A stretch of DNA of 64,000 bases. Origin: Planococcus sp. MSAK28401 (GTDB taxonomy: Bacteria > Bacillota > Bacilli > Bacillales_A > Planococcaceae). The notes below the pieces were generated by a model. The model was not told where the DNA came from, did no database searches, and saw only the letters and a list, made by a program, of their open reading frames with translations. This document shows, in pieces, positions 8,886 through 17,211 of the stretch (within the stretch, counting starts at the first letter, position 1; each line of letters opens with the position of its first letter). The stretch is taken from positions 1,593,501-1,657,500 of the forward strand of contig NZ_JAAMTH010000001.1 in assembly GCF_018283455.1 (NCBI RefSeq). Direction: 5' to 3'. Position numbers and translations under genes: made by a program.

Positions 8886-9521
8886 ATGTTAAAAATTGAT
8901 CGGCTGGAACTAGGCCCAGTGCAAACGAATTGCTACATCATATCAGGGGAAGGCAAGCAATGCGTCATTTTCGATCCCGGTGAGGAAGGTGGGAAAATCC
9001 AGGACCTGCTGAAACGCAAGCAATTGACGCCGCTTGCGATTCTTCTGACACACGCTCATTTCGACCATATCGGGGCGGTAGACGAATTGAGGGAGCTATA
9101 TAAAATCCCTGTCTACCTTCATTACAAAGAACGCGATTTCCTTGGACGGCCGAATTTGAATGGCTCGGGTAAATATGCGGCATTGCCGGATTACCGTGTA
9201 GCGGATGCGGACGAATTGATCACCGATGAACAATCGCTTGAAATCGGGCCGTTCAAAATGGAGTTGTTCCATACACCTGGGCATTCGCCAGGCAGCGTGA
9301 GCTTTTATTTTCCAGAGGACCGTTTCGCGATTGTCGGGGACACCTTGTTTTCCGGAAGCATTGGACGCACCGATTTGGCGGAAGGCTCAGAACAAGTGCT
9401 GCTAAAATCAATCCGTGAATCGCTATTGACGCTGCCGGAAGAAACCTTCCTGTTCCCCGGGCACGGCCCGGAAACGACCCCAAAACAGGAACAACAGCAT
9501 AATCCTTTCCTGCGTATGTAA
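8886..9521 (+). CDS. yqgX: MBL-fold metallo-hydrolase (YqgX, glyoxalase II-like)
   Basis: A 211-residue metallo-beta-lactamase-fold hydrolase. The zinc motif THAHFDHIGAV (HxHxDH) is clear, followed by HTPGHSPGS, the GDTLFSGSIGR Asp loop and the final histidine in FPGHGPET. YqgX proteins are probably hydroxyacylglutathione (or bacillithiol) hydrolases; substrate cannot be read from sequence. The ATG at 8886 is preferred because GAGGTG is at the right distance, while the GTG at 8877 lies inside that site. Confidence 0.9.
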   Translation: MLKIDRLELGPVQTNCYIISGEGKQCVIFDPGEEGGKIQDLLKRKQLTPLAILLTHAHFDHIGAVDELRELYKIPVYLHYKERDFLGRPNLNGSGKYAALPDYRVADADELITDEQSLEIGPFKMELFHTPGHSPGSVSFYFPEDRFAIVGDTLFSGSIGRTDLAEGSEQVLLKSIRESLLTLPEETFLFPGHGPETTPKQEQQHNPFLRM

Positions 9522-9528
9522 AGGACAT

Positions 9529-9562
9529 AAAAAAAAACGGCCGAGATGGCCGTTTTTTTGCG
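9529..9562 (+). terminator. Terminator between convergent yqgX and DUF2626 genes
   Basis: AAAAAAACGGCC pairs with GGCCGTTTTTTT. It is U-rich in both directions, so it can serve both genes. Confidence 0.9.
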
Positions 9563-9579
9563 TTCACATTCAATTACTA

Positions 9580-9822
9580 TTAATGACCTGCTCCTGGGAC
9601 GTGGATGAACGTAGAGTAGTAAGTAAAGCCAACGAAAAAGACTGTCAGATAGGCTCCAAAAATATACATGTACATGCGTTCAGAAATGTTTAAGTATCCA
9701 AGAAGAACGAAGAAGCCGGTATTGGCAACCATCAACAATGATACTTCTACCATATCGCCGACATAAAATAAAATTGCAAAGATTCCAGTCCACCATCCCA
9801 TTAATTTAAACATATTATCCAT
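9580..9822 (-). CDS. DUF2626 small membrane protein (YqgY-like)
   Basis: An 80-residue, strongly hydrophobic protein, MDNMFKLMGWWTGIFAI..., with about three membrane helices and a short polar tail. It corresponds to the DUF2626/YqgY group that follows yqgX in Bacillales. The function is unknown. The ATG at 9822 lies six bases after AAAGGAGGG on the minus strand; a longer frame would add residues overlapping that site. Confidence 0.8.
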   Translation of the reverse strand: MDNMFKLMGWWTGIFAILFYVGDMVEVSLLMVANTGFFVLLGYLNISERMYMYIFGAYLTVFFVGFTYYSTFIHVPGAGH

Positions 9823-9932
9823 GGGTAATCCCTCCTTTGCCACAATACAATAATCTCCTATTCATTATATAGGAAGACGAGTCTATGTGTAAACAAGGAC
9901 TTCGGGCTAGTTTGTGACAAAGCGGTGTAGGC

Positions 9933-9964
9933 GTATCCATAAAGCGTTCTCTTGCTATGGATAC
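9933..9964. repeat. Inverted repeat upstream of the comG control region
   Basis: GTATCCATA (9933-9941) and TATGGATAC (9956-9964) are perfect 9 bp arms with a 14 bp spacer. There is no U tract. It could be an operator or an RNA hairpin; no known site was recognised. Confidence 0.5.
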
Positions 9965-9972
9965 ATGCCCTG

Positions 9973-10056
9973 AAAACCTGGATTTCCGGCCGTAAAGGCG
10001 TTCAAATAATTATTTTGGTATTTTCGATATTCAAGGGCCATCCATGTGCTTATACT
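9973..10056 (+). promoter_or_regulatory. ComK-type K-box and promoter of the comG operon
   Basis: Two AT-boxes of the ComK form AAAA-N5-TTTT lie at 9973-9985 (AAAA-CCTGG-ATTT) and 10004-10016 (AAAT-AATTA-TTTT), each with one mismatch and exactly 18 bp apart, one of the three spacings (8, 18, 31) known for B. subtilis K-boxes. A TATACT -10 follows at 10051 with a poor -35 (TATTCA), fitting activator dependence. Confidence 0.65.
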
Positions 10057-10108
10057 AATGGGGAGCGGAGAGGCAGCCTCCGCTCGGAGACCCGGACAGG
10101 AGGTGAAT

Positions 10109-11134
10109 ATGCAAGATATCATTGAACGGCGATGCTTCGATCTATTGCATTCCGCCGTAGAAGAAAAAACCACCGATATCCACATCAGGCCAGAACCCCG
10201 CGATTACAGTATCACCTACCGGACGTACAACCAGTTCAAGCCGGTAACAAAAATCCCCTTCGATTTAGGCGATCGCATGATTGCTTACTTCAAATACCTC
10301 TCCCTTTTGGACATGAGCGAAAAACGAAAACCCCAAACCGGCTCATTCCATCTCCAGATGAATGGGCATACCCACCATTTCCGAATTTCAACATTGCCTT
10401 CAGTGATGACGAAAGAAAGCATCGTCATCCGTGTCATTCCCGACAGCACAGCGTTGTTCCTCGACGAATTGGCGGCATTCCGCGATTCGGCCAGGCTGCT
10501 CGAGAAGCTTGCCGGCGAACGGCAGGGCTTGATGCTTTTGACAGGCCCGACCGGCTGCGGCAAATCGACCACTTTGTATTCTCTTTTGCGTCATTGCTCC
10601 GAACGGCTCCACCGCAATGTCATCACGTTGGAAGATCCTGTGGAGCGCCAAAATCCCGCCTTTCTTCAAATTCAAGTAAACGAAAAGTCGGGAATGAATT
10701 ATGCGACCGGCTTGAAAGCGATTTTAAGGCATGATCCCGACATTATCATGATCGGCGAAATCCGTGATGCCGAAACTGCTGAAATAGCCGTCAGGGCTGC
10801 GTTGACAGGGCATTTGGTGTTTTCGACGATCCATGCCAGGCATTCGGTCGGCTGCCTCCACAGGCTCCATGACCTGGGAATCCCTTATGAAGACATGCTG
10901 CAGACGCTCATCGGCATCGCTGCCCAGAAAATTGTGCCGATGTACGAGGATTTGGACCAGCTCGAGATGAAGCATCGTGCGTTATATGAAATTCTGTGCG
11001 ATTCAAGTTTGGCGGACGCCATCCGTTCAGCGAGACAGCAGCAGGATTATCAACTGCCGGAGCATTTATCGTTCGGCGGTCAGATACGGGAAGGGGTGAG
11101 GATCGGTGCGCTTCATTCCGGTTTCGAGTTCTAG
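10109..11134 (+). CDS. comGA: Competence pseudopilus assembly ATPase ComGA
   Basis: A cytoplasmic secretion ATPase of the GspE/PilB type that drives assembly of the competence pseudopilus for DNA uptake (341 residues). Walker A is LLTGPTGCGKSTT, followed by the Asp-box region ITLEDPVE, Walker B in IIMIGEIRDAETAE and the His box GHLVFSTIHAR. It lacks the long N-terminal domain of PilB, as usual for ComGA. The ATG at 10109 has GGAGGTG in front. It begins the seven-gene comG operon; comGB starts inside its 3' end. Confidence 0.96.
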   Translation: MQDIIERRCFDLLHSAVEEKTTDIHIRPEPRDYSITYRTYNQFKPVTKIPFDLGDRMIAYFKYLSLLDMSEKRKPQTGSFHLQMNGHTHHFRISTLPSVMTKESIVIRVIPDSTALFLDELAAFRDSARLLEKLAGERQGLMLLTGPTGCGKSTTLYSLLRHCSERLHRNVITLEDPVERQNPAFLQIQVNEKSGMNYATGLKAILRHDPDIIMIGEIRDAETAEIAVRAALTGHLVFSTIHARHSVGCLHRLHDLGIPYEDMLQTLIGIAAQKIVPMYEDLDQLEMKHRALYEILCDSSLADAIRSARQQQDYQLPEHLSFGGQIREGVRIGALHSGFEF

Positions 11135-12149
11135 GCGCTTGCCGTTTCGTGAGCGCGCCCAATTTCTGACGAGGCTTTCGGTTTTGATGTCGGAAGGCTA
11201 TTTGTTTCCCGTCGCCATGACGCTGCTTTTGCCTATGCATACAGAGCGTGTGGAAGAAGCGCTTACGGGCATGGACCGCATCTTGAAAGGCGGCGGCAAT
11301 GCTGCCGAAGTGCTGAAATTTCTCGGGTTCCGCGAACGCGTGCTATTTCCGGTCGAGATTGCCGAGTTCCATGGCAAGCTCAGCGAAGCGATTCATGGCA
11401 TTGCTGCCGGATTCAAGCGGACGGAAGAAGTACAGAAGAAACTTCGCAATATCCTCGTCTATCCTGTCTCACTATTGATTCTTACCGCCGCCTTGTTCTT
11501 GTTTTTCAGGACCAATTATGTGCCCAATCTGACTGCCCTGATGTCTTCGCTGCAGCACGGCGAAGAAGGCGAAGGGGTTCCGGTTTATTTGCTGCGCATT
11601 CCGGACATAGCGATTGCTGTCTTCACGGCTGCTGCGTTATTGGTTCTTGGCTTTCGTGAATATCTAAAGCGGCAGCCTGCCGAGCGCCAAATGGCCTTAT
11701 TGATTAAGCTGCCGGTTATCGGACCTGTTATGCGACTTTATTGGTCGCAGCTCGCCTCCAGGGAGCTTGGAACGCTTTTGCATAGCGGAATTTCCTTGCA
11801 GGAAGCGCTGATGCTTCTGCGCAAGCAGCGCCATCATCCCATCATCAGCCAAATCGCTGAATCGCTGCATGACGAAGTCAAGACCGGCATCGCGCTGTCA
11901 TTTGCTGTAGATCGCCATGCATTTGCAGCGAACGATATGGCGGCATTCATCCGCCACGGGGAAGCGACCGGCATGCTCGGAAAAGAGTTGATGCTCTATA
12001 GCGAAGTGTTGCTCGACAGAATTGAACTGCAAGCCCAGCGTTCATTGAAAATCATCCAGCCCAGTTTCTTTGTGTTGATTGCGGTTTGTATTGTCGCCGC
12101 CTATTTGGCGATTCTCTTGCCGATGTATAATCTCGTCCATACGATATAA
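11106..12149 (+). CDS. comGB: Competence membrane platform protein ComGB
   Basis: The polytopic membrane protein (GspF/PilC family, 347 residues) on which the pseudopilus is assembled. Two copies of the T2SS F domain are visible, with membrane helices at about residues 116-134, 155-180 and at the C terminus (FFVLIAVCIVAAYLAILLP). The start is a GTG at 11106, eight bases after AAGGGGTGAGG, and overlaps comGA by 29 bases. Confidence 0.93.
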   Translation: MRFIPVSSSRRLPFRERAQFLTRLSVLMSEGYLFPVAMTLLLPMHTERVEEALTGMDRILKGGGNAAEVLKFLGFRERVLFPVEIAEFHGKLSEAIHGIAAGFKRTEEVQKKLRNILVYPVSLLILTAALFLFFRTNYVPNLTALMSSLQHGEEGEGVPVYLLRIPDIAIAVFTAAALLVLGFREYLKRQPAERQMALLIKLPVIGPVMRLYWSQLASRELGTLLHSGISLQEALMLLRKQRHHPIISQIAESLHDEVKTGIALSFAVDRHAFAANDMAAFIRHGEATGMLGKELMLYSEVLLDRIELQAQRSLKIIQPSFFVLIAVCIVAAYLAILLPMYNLVHTI

Positions 12150-12160
12150 GGAGGAATACG

Positions 12161-12478
12161 ATGAAACGATTAAAAAACCAACGGGGCTTTACGCTCATCG
12201 AAATGCTGATCGTCATGTTGATCATTACGGTATTGATCGCCATCGCCATCCCGAATGTCTCGAAACAGACTTCGGCTGTCGATGAAAAAGGCTGCAAGGC
12301 ATTCGTCCAGATGGTCCAGGGCCAAGTGGAATCCTACCGAATGGATAAAAAAGCGGTACCGGTGATGGCGGACTTGGTTTCCGAGGGCTATTTGAAAACA
12401 GGTGAAACGAGCTGCCCGAATGGAGAAGTGATCAATATTTCAGTTGACGGCGTGGTGACCTCATCAAAAGCCTCCTGA
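12161..12478 (+). CDS. comGC: Major competence pseudopilin ComGC
   Basis: A 105-residue prepilin with a short basic leader cut after the Gly of QRG|FTLIEMLIVMLI, the type IV pilin N-methylation signature with Glu at +5. The mature protein polymerises into the competence pseudopilus. Two later cysteines (KGCKAF and TSCPNG) could form the disulfide known in ComGC. It has an AAGGAGG site. Its stop overlaps the next gene as CTGA. Confidence 0.96.
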   Translation: MKRLKNQRGFTLIEMLIVMLIITVLIAIAIPNVSKQTSAVDEKGCKAFVQMVQGQVESYRMDKKAVPVMADLVSEGYLKTGETSCPNGEVINISVDGVVTSSKAS

Positions 12479-12906
12479 AAAGCAACTCAGGATTTACCTT
12501 AATTGAAATGTTGCTCGTGTTGATGGCGGTCGGAATCAGTGCCTCACTTGTTGTGGCTTCTGTTGCATCGCTCGAAAGAAAGCGCGAAGAAGACCGTTTT
12601 TTTGTGTTGCTGGAACAAGACATCCATTATGCCCAAAGCCAAAGTTATTCACTCGGTACGTCCGTAACTTTGGTTTTCTGGAATCACAAGCCAGGTTATG
12701 AAGTGATGTATGGATTAAGTTATCCGGGATATGCCAGGACCATGCCGAAGTCGATCAGCTTGAACGCGGCCAGCAATATTCGTCAAGTATATTTCACGCC
12801 GAGTGGTTCGATCCACCAGCCAGGCACCATGCGCTTTTCGACCAGCAGCGGTGAAAGGACGGTGACGGTCCATCTTGGAAAAGGGCGCGTGGTGGTTTCA
12901 AAATGA
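12475..12906 (+). CDS. comGD: Minor competence pseudopilin ComGD, apparent CTG start
   Basis: The frame carries a clear prepilin signal, KSNSG|FTLIEMLLVLMAVG, so the leader must begin upstream of the first ATG (12508). The frame opens only after a TGA at 12445, and no ATG, GTG or TTG occurs between it and the signal. The best start is CTG at 12475, which overlaps the comGC stop as CTGA and gives the leader MKSNSG. Translation is probably coupled to comGC. If the ATG at 12508 were used, the leader and cleavage site would be lost. The minor pilin joins the pseudopilus tip complex with ComGE-GG. Length is about 143 residues, normal for the family. Confidence 0.8.
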   Translation: MKSNSGFTLIEMLLVLMAVGISASLVVASVASLERKREEDRFFVLLEQDIHYAQSQSYSLGTSVTLVFWNHKPGYEVMYGLSYPGYARTMPKSISLNAASNIRQVYFTPSGSIHQPGTMRFSTSSGERTVTVHLGKGRVVVSK

Positions 12907-13192
12907 CAAGGGCATCTCCATGGCGGAAACGATGCTCAGCCTGTTTATGGTATTTCTAGTGTTCGGTTCGCTCCTGCCACTCGTCCATGATATGCAGGTC
13001 AGGCTCGAACTGAAGAAAGAGCGTCTCGCGGCTTATGAGACTTTGCATGAAGCGGCAAAAACCATTGCCTCTACAGGCAGCGCTGAAGGCCAACGCTCAG
13101 TGAACGGCATCTTGTATTCCTGGCAAGCGGAAGGCCATTGCGTCGAGTACGTGGATTTTCAAGGGGAGCAGGTGCGCTTATGCATCGAGTGA
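12875..13192 (+). CDS. comGE: Minor competence pseudopilin ComGE
   Basis: A 105-residue minor pseudopilin with signal NDKG|ISMAETMLSLFMVFLV, Glu at +5. A TTG at 12875 gives a full leader (MEKGAWWFQNDKG); the next ATG (12920) lies inside the mature helix and would remove the cleavage site, so TTG is preferred. No strong ribosome site is seen, which suggests coupling to comGD, whose end it overlaps by 32 bases. Two late cysteines are present. Confidence 0.8.
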   Translation: MEKGAWWFQNDKGISMAETMLSLFMVFLVFGSLLPLVHDMQVRLELKKERLAAYETLHEAAKTIASTGSAEGQRSVNGILYSWQAEGHCVEYVDFQGEQVRLCIE

Positions 13193-13620
13193 ACATCCGG
13201 TCATCAAAAGGGTTTACGTTTCTGGACAGCCTGTTGGAGTTGTTGGCATTATCGATTATGCTGCCGCTTGTCGCGATGTTCTATCTATTCAGCTCGCAAT
13301 TTTTGATGGATTTGGATTCCGGCGCGACAGAGTTCCGTCTGTTTGCGCTGGAGCTGCAGCAGTATCTGGATGGCAGTGAACAAATTTACATTATGCGCGA
13401 TGGAAAAGGCGTTCGCATTGTTCGTGAAGGCGTTGTTTACGATATCGAATTGTATGGTAGCGTCGTGCGCAAGCGAAAAGATCAGCTGGGCCATGAAATC
13501 ATGCTGACCGATGTAAAAAACAGCATTTTTCAACTGGAAGGCAAGCGTTTGACCATCCAGCTGGAGTTCCAAAGCGGCGCAAAAGAGGAGGCCGATTATG
13601 CGCTCTCGCTTCCTGACTAG
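13180..13620 (+). CDS. comGF: Minor competence pseudopilin ComGF
   Basis: A 146-residue ComGF-family protein. The signal is SSKG|FTFLDSLLELLA, so the usual Glu at +5 is Asp here. The ATG at 13180 follows AAGGGGAGCAGG and overlaps comGE by 13 bases; longer in-frame starts add residues that do not fit a prepilin leader. The rest is the beta-rich ComGF domain. Confidence 0.85.
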   Translation: MHRVNIRSSKGFTFLDSLLELLALSIMLPLVAMFYLFSSQFLMDLDSGATEFRLFALELQQYLDGSEQIYIMRDGKGVRIVREGVVYDIELYGSVVRKRKDQLGHEIMLTDVKNSIFQLEGKRLTIQLEFQSGAKEEADYALSLPD

Positions 13621-13861
13621 CCAATCCGGCGCAGTCTATCCACTGTCACTTGTGTTTTTTCTGTCCGCACTGACCCTGTTATCCCATATGGTGCTGCTTT
13701 ATGCGATTGAATATCAGACTTATGATAGTTTGGAAAATGTTCATAGAAATGCTACTATACAACTACTGATGGAAATTGGGCAAAATAAAATCCCTGAGCA
13801 GGGTAGTACGGGTGGGAACAATGAACAGAATATATTTGATCGGTTTTATGGGCTGCGGTAA
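13598..13861 (+). CDS. comGG: Minor competence pseudopilin ComGG (short)
   Basis: An 87-residue protein with a short basic leader and a long hydrophobic helix (SGAVYPLSLVFFLSALTLLSH), like the GFIYPAVLF start of Bacillus ComGG and lacking Glu at +5. It is shorter than the roughly 120 residues usual in Bacillus. It starts at an ATG within comGF (AAGAGGAGG site) and its last 41 bases overlap the aroK start. The identity rests on position and N-terminal pattern, as ComGG diverges fast. Confidence 0.7.
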   Translation: MRSRFLTSQSGAVYPLSLVFFLSALTLLSHMVLLYAIEYQTYDSLENVHRNATIQLLMEIGQNKIPEQGSTGGNNEQNIFDRFYGLR

Positions 13862-14345
13862 AAGTGCGGTCGGCAGGAGGCTAAGTTTTTTATTGAAAAT
13901 GCCGTATTATGATATGGACAAAGAAATCGTCCGACAGATGGGCATGGCGATACCTGAAATCTTCGAGCGTTTCGGTGAAGAATATTTCAGGAATCTCGAA
14001 ACGGAATTTTTGCAAAATTTGCAACAGGATCATTGCATCATTTCTACGGGCGGTGGCGTCACGATGCGTAAAGTGAACCAGCGCCTCATGCGCCAGACGG
14101 GGCTCGTGTTATTCCTGGATGCGCCTTTCAAGGAAATTTGGCGGCGCATCCATAAAGACCCGAACCGCCCAATTGTCAGGCGTTCGACGCGCGAGGAAAT
14201 CGAAGCGCTCCATAAATCGCGTTACCGTGATTATAAACGGACGGCGCATATCACCATCCGGACCGAGCACCGCACGCTGCGGCAGATTACCCAATATGCT
14301 GCATTTCAAGTTAAACGCCTGAAAACGAATGATCAGCACGCATAA
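13821..14345 (+). CDS. aroK: Shikimate kinase
   Basis: Shikimate kinase (174 residues) phosphorylates shikimate at O-3 in the chorismate pathway. The P-loop is GFMGCGKSAVG, followed by the substrate-binding DMDKEI and STGGGV motifs and the lid arginines (RPIVRRS). The ATG at 13821 follows a GGGTGGGA site and lies inside the end of comGG. The comG-aroK-gcvT order is also found in staphylococci. The other aro gene here is aroQ at 22.6 kb. Confidence 0.94.
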   Translation: MNRIYLIGFMGCGKSAVGRRLSFLLKMPYYDMDKEIVRQMGMAIPEIFERFGEEYFRNLETEFLQNLQQDHCIISTGGGVTMRKVNQRLMRQTGLVLFLDAPFKEIWRRIHKDPNRPIVRRSTREEIEALHKSRYRDYKRTAHITIRTEHRTLRQITQYAAFQVKRLKTNDQHA

Positions 14346-14482
14346 TAGCGGAACATTCGTGTTTGAGGCGTTAAGGTAAAAAAGATTGCGCTTTCGTTGA
14401 TTCAATGTTAGGATGTAGTCGAAGTTATACTATTCTGTATAGCGGGATGGACCAATTCAACATTGATTTGGGCGGATGATTG

Positions 14483-14690
14483 TACGGGGAGAGAACGCAT
14501 TGGGCGTCGCCGAAGGAGCAAATGATTAAATCATGAATCTCTCAGGCAAAAAGACTCGTACAGGACGCATCTCTGGAGAACGCTGACGATGTGCAGCTAC
14601 CGATGAGGAAAGCCGTTACGGTAAACTTTCAGGTGCCAGGACAGAGAATTCCCTTTTATTGTAAAGGGGATTTTCTGTCCTTTTTTGTGC
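14483..14690 (+). promoter_or_regulatory. Tandem glycine riboswitch controlling gcvT-gcvPA-gcvPB
   Basis: Two glycine aptamers lie in series. The first (about 14483-14564) has the conserved GGGAGAGAAC-like start, GCCGAAGGAGCAA and ATCTCTCAGGCAAAAAGACTCGTAC. The second (about 14564-14648) has CTCTGGAGAAC, CTACCGATGAGGAAAG and AACTTTCAGGTGCCAGGACAGAG. A terminator follows whose left arm overlaps the end of the second aptamer, so glycine binding should prevent termination and turn on glycine cleavage, as in B. subtilis. Confidence 0.96.
14639..14686 (+). terminator. Riboswitch expression-platform terminator
   Basis: GGACAGA plus CCCTTT pair with AAAGGG plus TCTGTCC around a short loop, followed by six Ts. 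The left arm begins inside the second aptamer. Confidence 0.88.
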
Positions 14691-14715
14691 GCTTTGAAAA
14701 CAGGAGGGAAAGAGA

Positions 14716-15816
14716 TTGGGACAATTGAAGCGAACACCTTTGTTTGACTCGTATGCCCGCTACGGCGGCAAGACGATCGATTTCGGCGGATGGGAATTGC
14801 CGGTGCAATTTTCTTCCATCAAGGACGAGCATGAAGCAGTCCGCACTAGAGCAGGATTGTTTGATGTTTCCCATATGGGCGAGATATTCGTCTCGGGCCC
14901 GGACAGCCTATCTTATTTACAGAAATTGCTGACCAATGATGTATCAAAGCTTCAGGATGGCCAGGCGCAATACACGGCGATGTGCTATGAAGATGGCGGC
15001 ACGATCGATGATTTGCTTGTCTACAAACTCGAAGATGAGCGCTATTTGCTGGTGGTCAATGCATCGAATATCGACAAGGATTTCGAATGGATGCAAAAAC
15101 ATCACGATGGCCAAGTCGAACTTGATAATGCCTCGGAACGTTTTGGCTTGTTGGCGCTGCAAGGGCCGCTGGCTGAAAAAGTATTGTCTGCGTTAACGGA
15201 AGAAGATTTATCGGCGATCCGCCCATTCCGCTTCAAGAACCAAGTAGAAGTCGCTGGGCAGCAAGTATTGGTTTCGCGGACCGGCTACACAGGGGAAGAT
15301 GGGTTTGAAATCTACGGCAGCCCGCAAGCCGTCACGGCTCTATGGGACCGGATCTTGGAAACAGGTGAATCGGAAGGCGTCGTGCCGGCAGGACTCGGTG
15401 CACGCGATACGCTGCGTTTTGAAGCAGGGCTTGCGCTATACGGCCAAGAATTGTCAAAAGAAATCACACCGCTCGAAGCGGGCATCGGTTTTGCGGTCAA
15501 ATTGAAAAAAGAATCCGACTTTATCGGGAAACAGGCTTTAGTGGATCAAAAAGAAGCTGGGGTACCCCGCAAATCCGTCGGCATTGAAATGATCGACAAG
15601 GGCATCCCGCGCCACGGCTATGCAGTTTACACGGGCGATGAGAAAATCGGCGAAGTCACGACCGGTACACAGTCGCCGACATTGAAAAAGAATATCGGGC
15701 TGGCTTTGCTGGATGCTGAGCATAATGAGCTGGGCACGGAAGTGGATGTCGAAATCCGCAATAAGAGGCTAAAAGCAAAAATTATCGCAGCGCCATTTTA
15801 TAAACGCTCTAAATAA
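14716..15816 (+). CDS. gcvT: Glycine cleavage system T protein (aminomethyltransferase)
   Basis: GcvT (366 residues) moves the methylene group from lipoylated H protein to tetrahydrofolate and releases ammonia. The sequence starts with the typical [14 protein letters not shown] and [10 protein letters not shown], has FDVSHMGE, and ends with the beta-barrel domain. The start is a TTG at 14716, seven bases after AGGAGGG. It is first in the riboswitch-controlled operon gcvT-gcvPA-gcvPB. The H-protein gene is not in the window. Confidence 0.97.
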   Translation: MGQLKRTPLFDSYARYGGKTIDFGGWELPVQFSSIKDEHEAVRTRAGLFDVSHMGEIFVSGPDSLSYLQKLLTNDVSKLQDGQAQYTAMCYEDGGTIDDLLVYKLEDERYLLVVNASNIDKDFEWMQKHHDGQVELDNASERFGLLALQGPLAEKVLSALTEEDLSAIRPFRFKNQVEVAGQQVLVSRTGYTGEDGFEIYGSPQAVTALWDRILETGESEGVVPAGLGARDTLRFEAGLALYGQELSKEITPLEAGIGFAVKLKKESDFIGKQALVDQKEAGVPRKSVGIEMIDKGIPRHGYAVYTGDEKIGEVTTGTQSPTLKKNIGLALLDAEHNELGTEVDVEIRNKRLKAKIIAAPFYKRSK

Positions 15817-15843
15817 TCCGAATAAAGAAGGGGACTGCACACG

Positions 15844-17211
15844 ATGAAACATCGCTATCTACCAATGACTTCCCAAGATGAAAAAGACATGCTCGAGACG
15901 ATCGGCGTCCAATCGATCGACGAATTGTTTTCGGACATTCCTGAAAAAGTACGCTTTAAAGGCGAATACAACATCAAGCCTGCAAAATCCGAATCGGCCT
16001 TGACGAAAGAGTTGGCACAGCTCGCCGGCAAGAACGCGGATTCTGTCCGCTACGCCTCTTTCCTCGGCGCGGGTGTCTATGACCACTACAAACCGATCAT
16101 TGTCGATCACGTCATTTCCCGTTCCGAATTTTACACAGCCTATACGCCTTACCAGCCGGAAATCTCCCAAGGGGAATTGCAGGCGATCTTTGAATTCCAG
16201 ACGATGATCGGTGAACTCACCGGCATGGATATCGCGAACTCTTCCATGTACGACGGCGGAACAGCGCTCGCAGAAGCGGGCATGCTTGCAGCCGGCCAGA
16301 CGCGCCGCAAGAAAATCCTCGTTTCCCGTGCTGTCCATCCGGAGTCGAGAGACGTTGTCCGCACTTATGCACTCGGCCAGTCAATCGATGTGGTAGAGGT
16401 TCCGCTCAAAGACGGCCGCACGGATATCGAGGCCTTGAAAGAAATGGTCGATGAAAACACCGCGACCGTCATGGTCCAATACCCGAACTTTTTCGGTCAA
16501 GTGGAAAACTTGAAGGAAATCGAACCGATTGTCCACGAAGCAGGCGCTTTGTTTACGGTATCATCCAATCCTCTGGCACTCGGCGCACTTACGCCTCCAG
16601 GTAAATTCGGCGCAGATATTACAGTCGGCGATGCACAGCCGTTTGGCATTCCTGAAGCATTCGGCGGGCCCCATTGCGGCTATTTCGCCGTAACGCAGAA
16701 ATTGATGCGCAAAGTTCCGGGGCGTCTTGTCGGCGAAACGACAGACGATGAAGGCAGACGCGGATTCGTATTGACTTTGCAAGCGCGCGAACAGCATATC
16801 CGCCGTGACAAAGCGACATCGAATATTTGCTCGAACCAAGCATTGAACGCCTTAGCGGCATCTGTTGCCATGACGGCGCTCGGCAAGGAAGGCGCGAAAG
16901 AAATCGCGGTGCAAAACATCGCCAAGACGCAATACATGAAGCAGCAGCTGAAGAAATCCGGCTTCGAGATCGCATTTAATGGCGCCCATTTCAATGAAAT
17001 TGCCGTCAAGCTCGGCTCATCGGTCAAGGAATTGAATGCGGCTTTATTTGAAAAAGGCATGATCGGCGGCTATGATCTCGGCTTGAGTTACGATGAGTTG
17101 CAAGGACATATGCTGATTGCGGTCACTGAGCAGCGTTCTAAAGAAGAAATCGACACGTTTGTACAGGAAATCGATGCATTCGTGCGAGAAACGGAGGCTT
17201 CCCATGCATAA
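15844..17211 (+). CDS. gcvPA: Glycine dehydrogenase (decarboxylating) subunit 1
   Basis: The N-terminal half of the split P protein (455 residues). With GcvPB it forms the PLP enzyme that decarboxylates glycine and loads the H protein. The opening [17 protein letters not shown] and motifs [12 protein letters not shown] and GGPHCGYFA are typical of subunit 1. It does not carry the PLP lysine, which sits in the second subunit. It overlaps gcvPB by 8 bases. Confidence 0.97.
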   Translation: MKHRYLPMTSQDEKDMLETIGVQSIDELFSDIPEKVRFKGEYNIKPAKSESALTKELAQLAGKNADSVRYASFLGAGVYDHYKPIIVDHVISRSEFYTAYTPYQPEISQGELQAIFEFQTMIGELTGMDIANSSMYDGGTALAEAGMLAAGQTRRKKILVSRAVHPESRDVVRTYALGQSIDVVEVPLKDGRTDIEALKEMVDENTATVMVQYPNFFGQVENLKEIEPIVHEAGALFTVSSNPLALGALTPPGKFGADITVGDAQPFGIPEAFGGPHCGYFAVTQKLMRKVPGRLVGETTDDEGRRGFVLTLQAREQHIRRDKATSNICSNQALNALAASVAMTALGKEGAKEIAVQNIAKTQYMKQQLKKSGFEIAFNGAHFNEIAVKLGSSVKELNAALFEKGMIGGYDLGLSYDELQGHMLIAVTEQRSKEEIDTFVQEIDAFVRETEASHA

